Shown: positions 25,208 through 29,760 of the stretch, one piece after another | Position numbering within the stretch: position 1 is the stretch's first letter | Layout: every line of letters starts with the position of its first letter | Source of the DNA: Thermoplasmata archaeon | GTDB taxonomy: Archaea; Thermoplasmatota; Thermoplasmata; GCA-020350865 | Direction: 5' to 3' | Assembly: GCA_020351895.1 (NCBI GenBank) | Contig: CP070672.1 | Coordinates: forward strand, 776,460 to 806,219 | DNA length: 29,760 nt | Position numbers and translations under genes: made by a program | The notes under the pieces: generated by a model | Told to the model about the DNA's origin: nothing | Database searches by the model: none | The model's input: the letters and a program-made list of their open reading frames with translations, nothing else

Positions 25208-28200
25208 ATGGCAGAAAGACAGGTTCTCTCACCTTATATTGTAGCAGGAATGATATTAATATCAATGACTGGGATTTTAAACCCAATATTAATGGATTTT
25301 GCATCAGCACAACCGGATGATGGCATCAATGGTTATCAGGAATTACATGAGGACTGGACTGTGACAGGATATGAGGAATATACCGATGAAATAATAGCAC
25401 TATGGGGTGATCTCACCATCCAAGATGGCGGGCACCTGGTTCTTAACAACTGTACCCTTATGATGATGTCCGAGTACCTGCAACCCTACGAAATTATTGT
25501 TGAGAACAATGGAACCTTAGAAGTTTATAATGGTTATATAACAGATACCCCAGATGATGATGATACCGAGTTATTATCTAACTACTATTATTTTGTTGCA
25601 AGAAAGGATTCCACACTTATAATCGAAAATTCCACTGTGAGGCAGAGTGGATTCATAGATTTAACAGATCCAGAGCATCTGGGATTGTCAATTTCCACAA
25701 ATATGGGCCATATTAAAAACTCCAGAATAAATACCACAATAGTTGGCCTTGCTTTTTTTGGAAACAATTCCGGATTCTATGTTGAGAATTCCAATATTTC
25801 TCAGATAGGAATGGTGGCGATTATGATGAACAATGCGGAGGGTGTGGTATTGAATAATATCTCGTTTTCCGAAACAGGAGAAAGCAATGTGGTGGATTCG
25901 CAATATTCCAGCAACTTCATAGTCGAGAATTTTAATCTCCAAGGAGAACAGTTCATCAGGGCTGAATACTCTTATGGATTTGAAATTAGGAATATCATGG
26001 CCACCTCCCCAGAAAGAGTTCTTGAAATCAATAACTGCGATGGTTTTTTGGTTTTGGGGGTGGACATTGTAAATTCCCAGGCATGGAATCGCAGAATATC
26101 TGTGGAACATTGCACGAATTTCAGTTTCGATGATATCAGTGATAATGACGATACTAATGTGATGTTCTTTGGGGAATGCTCTTTTGGCTCTATTTCAAAT
26201 CTTTCAGGATCAAATATCACATGGATGATTGACTCGGAAAAATCGAATAATATCACGGTAAATGATGTAAATATAGGTGGGAATGAATATGTTATACGAT
26301 TCACCGATTCGCAGAATATTACTATGAACAGAGTAAATATTGCAGGGGGTAGATATCCTATTTATCTTGATACGGTTAACGGATCATCAATTTTGGACTT
26401 GACAGTAACCGATCTTCAAGAAACTGCGATTAACATCATTGATTATTCTAACAATATCTCCATAACTAACGCATATATCGAGACAAATGTAATGACATTT
26501 ACAAGGGGTATCGTCATCGATTATGGTTATGATATATATCTAAAGAACATAGAAACCAACAACCTAAATCTCAGCATTCGCTGCAATTTTGGTGATCTTT
26601 ATGCAGAGGACGTTAAAATCCATGGAACCCTAGATCAAAAGTACGGAGTGAGATTGCATGAAACAAGAAATGTATATCTGAAAAATATTGACATGCTAAA
26701 TAACTTACAATATGGAATAACACAGTATAGATGTGTGGGAAATACAAGGGTGGATGACTTGTACATCGTCTATGCTGACCGGGGAATGGATATTTACCAA
26801 TCAAACGTGACAATCGAGAACATAGTAATTGATAATTCATTAGAGGACATATTTGTCAACGATAAAAGTACAGCCACAGTGATGAACTCCACAGTTGATA
26901 AACTCGTTCTTTTCAGTGCCGATATAATCCTTATAAACTCCACAAACACAACATTTGCAGACTTTTTAGGGTTATCCCAATTGATCATTAAATGGTGGGT
27001 TGATGTTTATGTGGATGATAAAACAGGGCCCATTGCAGGAGCCACTGTTTATATTGTGGACGGATCCTTCATGGAGGATGCAAGGGGGACTACTGGATCT
27101 GATGGCTTTGCTAGAAACCTTGCAGCAACCGAGGTCATATGGACCTTCGGCCCCACTGCGGATAATAAGAATCCCCATAAAACAGAGGCAACTGGACCTG
27201 GATGGCTTGCAGACAATCTGACCTTCTATCAGGTGGACAGAAACAAGTGGGTCAATGTCACCTACTCTGGGGATGCACCACCTGCAGAGCCTTCAAATCT
27301 GAGATCTTATGCCGATGAAATGAGCAATACGGTCCTCACATGGGATCCATCTATTTCCCTTGATGTTATAGGATACAACATCTACATATCGAAAACTTGG
27401 GCCGATCTTTGGAGCTATGTTGCATCAGGTATACCAAATGCAACTGCGGCAGGCAGTACCTTCACTCACCTTGGAGGCTCCTGGGATTGGCAGAAATATT
27501 ACTACGGTGTAACAACATATGATAATGAGAATGAAAGTATTGTCTTCATTTCATCAGAACTTGGTGATTGGGTAGTGAACTCATCATCCCCACAGATTAT
27601 TCAAAATGAGGATATTATTCTGTACGGTTCACTTTATGTGTATGGCGATTTAGAGCTGCACAATACGAACCTAACAATCATCACCTTTGGTGATGAAATT
27701 GGTGGAATATTAGTAAACAACAGTGGTTCCTTTTTAGCAGAGAACTTCAAAGCTATTCGTAACATAAACTATCCATATTACTTCAAGATAAAACCGGATG
27801 CCGATGTTTTTATCAATAACTCGGAGATACAGCAGCCAGGAAGTGACACTTTTCTGGGAGATTGGGAAAACATAGGGATCCATTCACTCACTAGCAACAT
27901 TACAGTTACAAATTCGGTAATAGATGTTATGTATGGTGGTTTGAGTATCAATGATGTAAGTAATTTTCAAGGTCTGATATACAATGTTTCCTTTGTTACG
28001 ACCTTTGTTATTGAACAAGCTGATTTTCTATTATGTGTTGCAAATTCAACCAATGTTGCCATAGATAATTGCTCGTTTAATGGGGTAACAAGATATGGGA
28101 TATATGGTGAAGCATCGTCCGGATTGGGAGTCCGAAAGAATCACATTCAAGTGTACAGTTATTCACAACTTCCAGCATGGGGGATTGTTTTTATTTCTTG

Positions 28201-29760
28201 TTCAAACTCACGTATTTATGATAATCCTTTGATCAGAGGTAAGCCAGCAATCTATATATTATACTCAATCAACATAACAGTGGAAAACTCGAATATCTCT
28301 GGGCACAGTCAGTATGGAATTCATGTAGAGTCCTCATGGTATACCTCAATTACGAGTTGTTACTATGATAGAGAAAGTGAAAGACCTGAGATTGGAATTT
28401 ACATGTCCTGGTGCAGTGAAAGCACGATTCGGGACATGGATTCTGCAGAAGTGAATTACTTCCTGCTCATGGAGAACGAAACAGGGGCAATTATTGAGAA
28501 CCTTTCCATCACAAGCGGCGATTTAGCCATCACACTGAGAAATTCCGATTATATTCTCTTTAAGGATATTCATATTTATTTTATCTCCAATGGTATGATG
28601 ATTATAGGGGGGCATGAGATCACTTTATATAACCTCACAATCAACCTCACTCTCTATGGTCTTCTTTGCAGGAGTGCAGGACCTGTTTACCTAATAAACT
28701 GTACATTGGCCAACTGCATATCAGGGGAACTTACTGCAGAAGGATATGAAGGAGAAGCTGGGAATATCATAGTGGAAAATTCCACCATTGCACCAATTGC
28801 TGAATATTCCCTAATACTCAACAGCTCTGCAGTTATATACCTGGTAAATACACCATTTAATACATCAAAATTGAACATCAAGGATGGGGCATCAAGACTT
28901 GAGATATTCCACTATCTTTCGGTTCAGGTCAAAGATATAGATAATAATATTCCAACATTTGCTAATATCACAATAATGAATACAAATGATGATGTAGTAT
29001 ATGATATGACAGCACCGTCGGGATTTGCAGAATGGATATTGATCCATGAGAAACCAATATTCCGGGATAATATCTACTTTAACAATCCCTATAATATTTA
29101 TGTGTTTGACGGAAATCACCTGGGAAATTTAAAGGTCAATATAAACTATAGCCAGCATTTGGAAGTACAGGTGGCAAACCAGTTTCCAATAATAACCTTA
29201 ATCGGAATAATAGGGTATTACGACAATCCCTTCCCTATTCCCGATGATTTTACACTCTTTCCCACCACAAAATACGATATCGTTTTATCATACACCTATG
29301 AAGATCCCGAAAACGATCCTGAATCAGGAACAATTATCCATTGGTATGTAAACGGTATTTACAATTCCTCATTCGATGGTTATACCACTATTACTCCCCA
29401 GGACACCCAAAAGGGTCAACTTTGGCAGGCATATGTCTATCCTTCGGATGGCTATAATAGCACTTATCCTTTCTATGCTTTTGAAAGCAATATCATCCCA
29501 ATCTTAAACACGCCTCCTTCGGTTTTTAATGTTACCATTAGCCCATCTGATCCAACTGGGGGAGACGATCTTTTTGTTACCTTTGATGTCTATGATATGG
29601 ATGATGATGGTTTGGATGCATCCAAAACAACAAGTAAATGGTATATTTATAATGAGGGGATTGGTGATTGGGATTACTCCTCAATCGATAGTTTTTATCT
29701 TCCCAGCCAGTATACATCAAAAGGTCAGATTTGGAAGTGCGTTGTAACACCCCATGATGG
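25208..29760 (+). CDS. Second giant multidomain surface protein, paralogue of the first (3' end beyond the window)
   Basis: The frame is open from ATG 25208 to the window end: at least 1517 residues with no stop met. The signal peptide runs MAERQVLSPYIVAGMILISM to about residue 36 (ASAQ/PDDG). A beta-helix follows (~65-585), then a carboxypeptidase-regulatory-like fold (~598-665, GPIAGATVYIVDG) and FN3 (~695-788, PSNLRSYADEMSNTVLTWDP). A second beta-helix (~798-1228) and a second regulatory-like fold (~1236-1301, ending in GFAEWILIHE) come next. Ig-like repeats start at ~1338. Domain order equals that of the 18218 gene, and its first Ig repeat (PENDPESG, WYVNGIYNSSFD) is close to that gene's (PENDPEGS, WYIDGIYNNSFD). 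GGGAGG seven bases before the ATG supports the start. Surface structural or adhesion role inferred. Confidence 0.88.
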   Translation, partial: MAERQVLSPYIVAGMILISMTGILNPILMDFASAQPDDGINGYQELHEDWTVTGYEEYTDEIIALWGDLTIQDGGHLVLNNCTLMMMSEYLQPYEIIVENNGTLEVYNGYITDTPDDDDTELLSNYYYFVARKDSTLIIENSTVRQSGFIDLTDPEHLGLSISTNMGHIKNSRINTTIVGLAFFGNNSGFYVENSNISQIGMVAIMMNNAEGVVLNNISFSETGESNVVDSQYSSNFIVENFNLQGEQFIRAEYSYGFEIRNIMATSPERVLEINNCDGFLVLGVDIVNSQAWNRRISVEHCTNFSFDDISDNDDTNVMFFGECSFGSISNLSGSNITWMIDSEKSNNITVNDVNIGGNEYVIRFTDSQNITMNRVNIAGGRYPIYLDTVNGSSILDLTVTDLQETAINIIDYSNNISITNAYIETNVMTFTRGIVIDYGYDIYLKNIETNNLNLSIRCNFGDLYAEDVKIHGTLDQKYGVRLHETRNVYLKNIDMLNNLQYGITQYRCVGNTRVDDLYIVYADRGMDIYQSNVTIENIVIDNSLEDIFVNDKSTATVMNSTVDKLVLFSADIILINSTNTTFADFLGLSQLIIKWWVDVYVDDKTGPIAGATVYIVDGSFMEDARGTTGSDGFARNLAATEVIWTFGPTADNKNPHKTEATGPGWLADNLTFYQVDRNKWVNVTYSGDAPPAEPSNLRSYADEMSNTVLTWDPSISLDVIGYNIYISKTWADLWSYVASGIPNATAAGSTFTHLGGSWDWQKYYYGVTTYDNENESIVFISSELGDWVVNSSSPQIIQNEDIILYGSLYVYGDLELHNTNLTIITFGDEIGGILVNNSGSFLAENFKAIRNINYPYYFKIKPDADVFINNSEIQQPGSDTFLGDWENIGIHSLTSNITVTNSVIDVMYGGLSINDVSNFQGLIYNVSFVTTFVIEQADFLLCVANSTNVAIDNCSFNGVTRYGIYGEASSGLGVRKNHIQVYSYSQLPAWGIVFISCSNSRIYDNPLIRGKPAIYILYSINITVENSNISGHSQYGIHVESSWYTSITSCYYDRESERPEIGIYMSWCSESTIRDMDSAEVNYFLLMENETGAIIENLSITSGDLAITLRNSDYILFKDIHIYFISNGMMIIGGHEITLYNLTINLTLYGLLCRSAGPVYLINCTLANCISGELTAEGYEGEAGNIIVENSTIAPIAEYSLILNSSAVIYLVNTPFNTSKLNIKDGASRLEIFHYLSVQVKDIDNNIPTFANITIMNTNDDVVYDMTAPSGFAEWILIHEKPIFRDNIYFNNPYNIYVFDGNHLGNLKVNINYSQHLEVQVANQFPIITLIGIIGYYDNPFPIPDDFTLFPTTKYDIVLSYTYEDPENDPESGTIIHWYVNGIYNSSFDGYTTITPQDTQKGQLWQAYVYPSDGYNSTYPFYAFESNIIPILNTPPSVFNVTISPSDPTGGDDLFVTFDVYDMDDDGLDASKTTSKWYIYNEGIGDWDYSSIDSFYLPSQYTSKGQIWKCVVTPHD

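Noticed and set aside
25208..29760. Possibility that the second giant gene is broken, because few long frames are obvious here
   Set aside because: Translating from ATG 25208 gives a continuous frame to the window end with coherent domains throughout; it simply runs off the edge.

Overview
This 29.8-kb window looks like a chromosomal segment of an archaeon, most plausibly a member of the Thermoplasmatota. The reasons are archaeal TATA boxes 30-50 bases before many start codons, an ADP-forming acyl-CoA synthetase encoded as separate alpha and beta genes, a DUF123 GIY-YIG protein, a nickel-pincer (LarA) enzyme, and very long secreted beta-helix/Ig-like surface proteins. The lineage call is an inference from gene content; there is no rRNA or marker gene here. 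The sequence is moderately AT-rich. I saw no tRNA, rRNA, CRISPR array, insertion sequence or integrase, and no gene-free stretch exceeds 300 bases.

Region 1 (1-3775, plus strand) holds small redox genes: the tail of a medium-chain dehydrogenase/reductase (MDR), a small Cys-pair membrane protein, a flavodoxin-like protein, two complete MDR oxidoreductases and a SAM methyltransferase between them. The three MDR copies are paralogues of one another.

Region 2 (3800-9914) is mostly cell-envelope genes: a zinc-ribbon/TM/repetitive-ectodomain protein whose only plausible start is an ACG, a DUF2238-like six-TM protein, a DUF457-like membrane protein, a 7TM-type sensor lacking a kinase, a lipoprotein with seven S-N-G repeats (DUF4097-like), and an unrecognised polytopic protein.

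Region 3 (9998-18008) is metabolic. It has a LarA-type racemase with all catalytic residues in place, a NosD-like surface protein with thrombospondin-3-like calcium repeats, a DUF123 protein, a homologue of 4-hydroxybutyryl-CoA dehydratase with many active-site substitutions, and an alpha-beta ADP-forming acyl-CoA synthetase operon that ends in a small unknown gene. The last group suggests organic acid / acyl-CoA fermentation with ATP made by substrate-level phosphorylation.

Region 4 (18218-29760) is almost entirely two tandem giant surface-protein genes, 2284 aa and at least 1517 aa (cut by the window end). They share one domain order: signal peptide, beta-helix, carboxypeptidase-regulatory-like fold, FN3, second beta-helix, second regulatory-like fold, then Ig/PKD-like repeats. 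The first ends in a transmembrane helix and an unusual 168-residue cytoplasmic tail. The most unusual signals in the window are the rebuilt active site of the dehydratase homologue, the ACG start, and this tandem giant-protein locus with its cytoplasmic tail.
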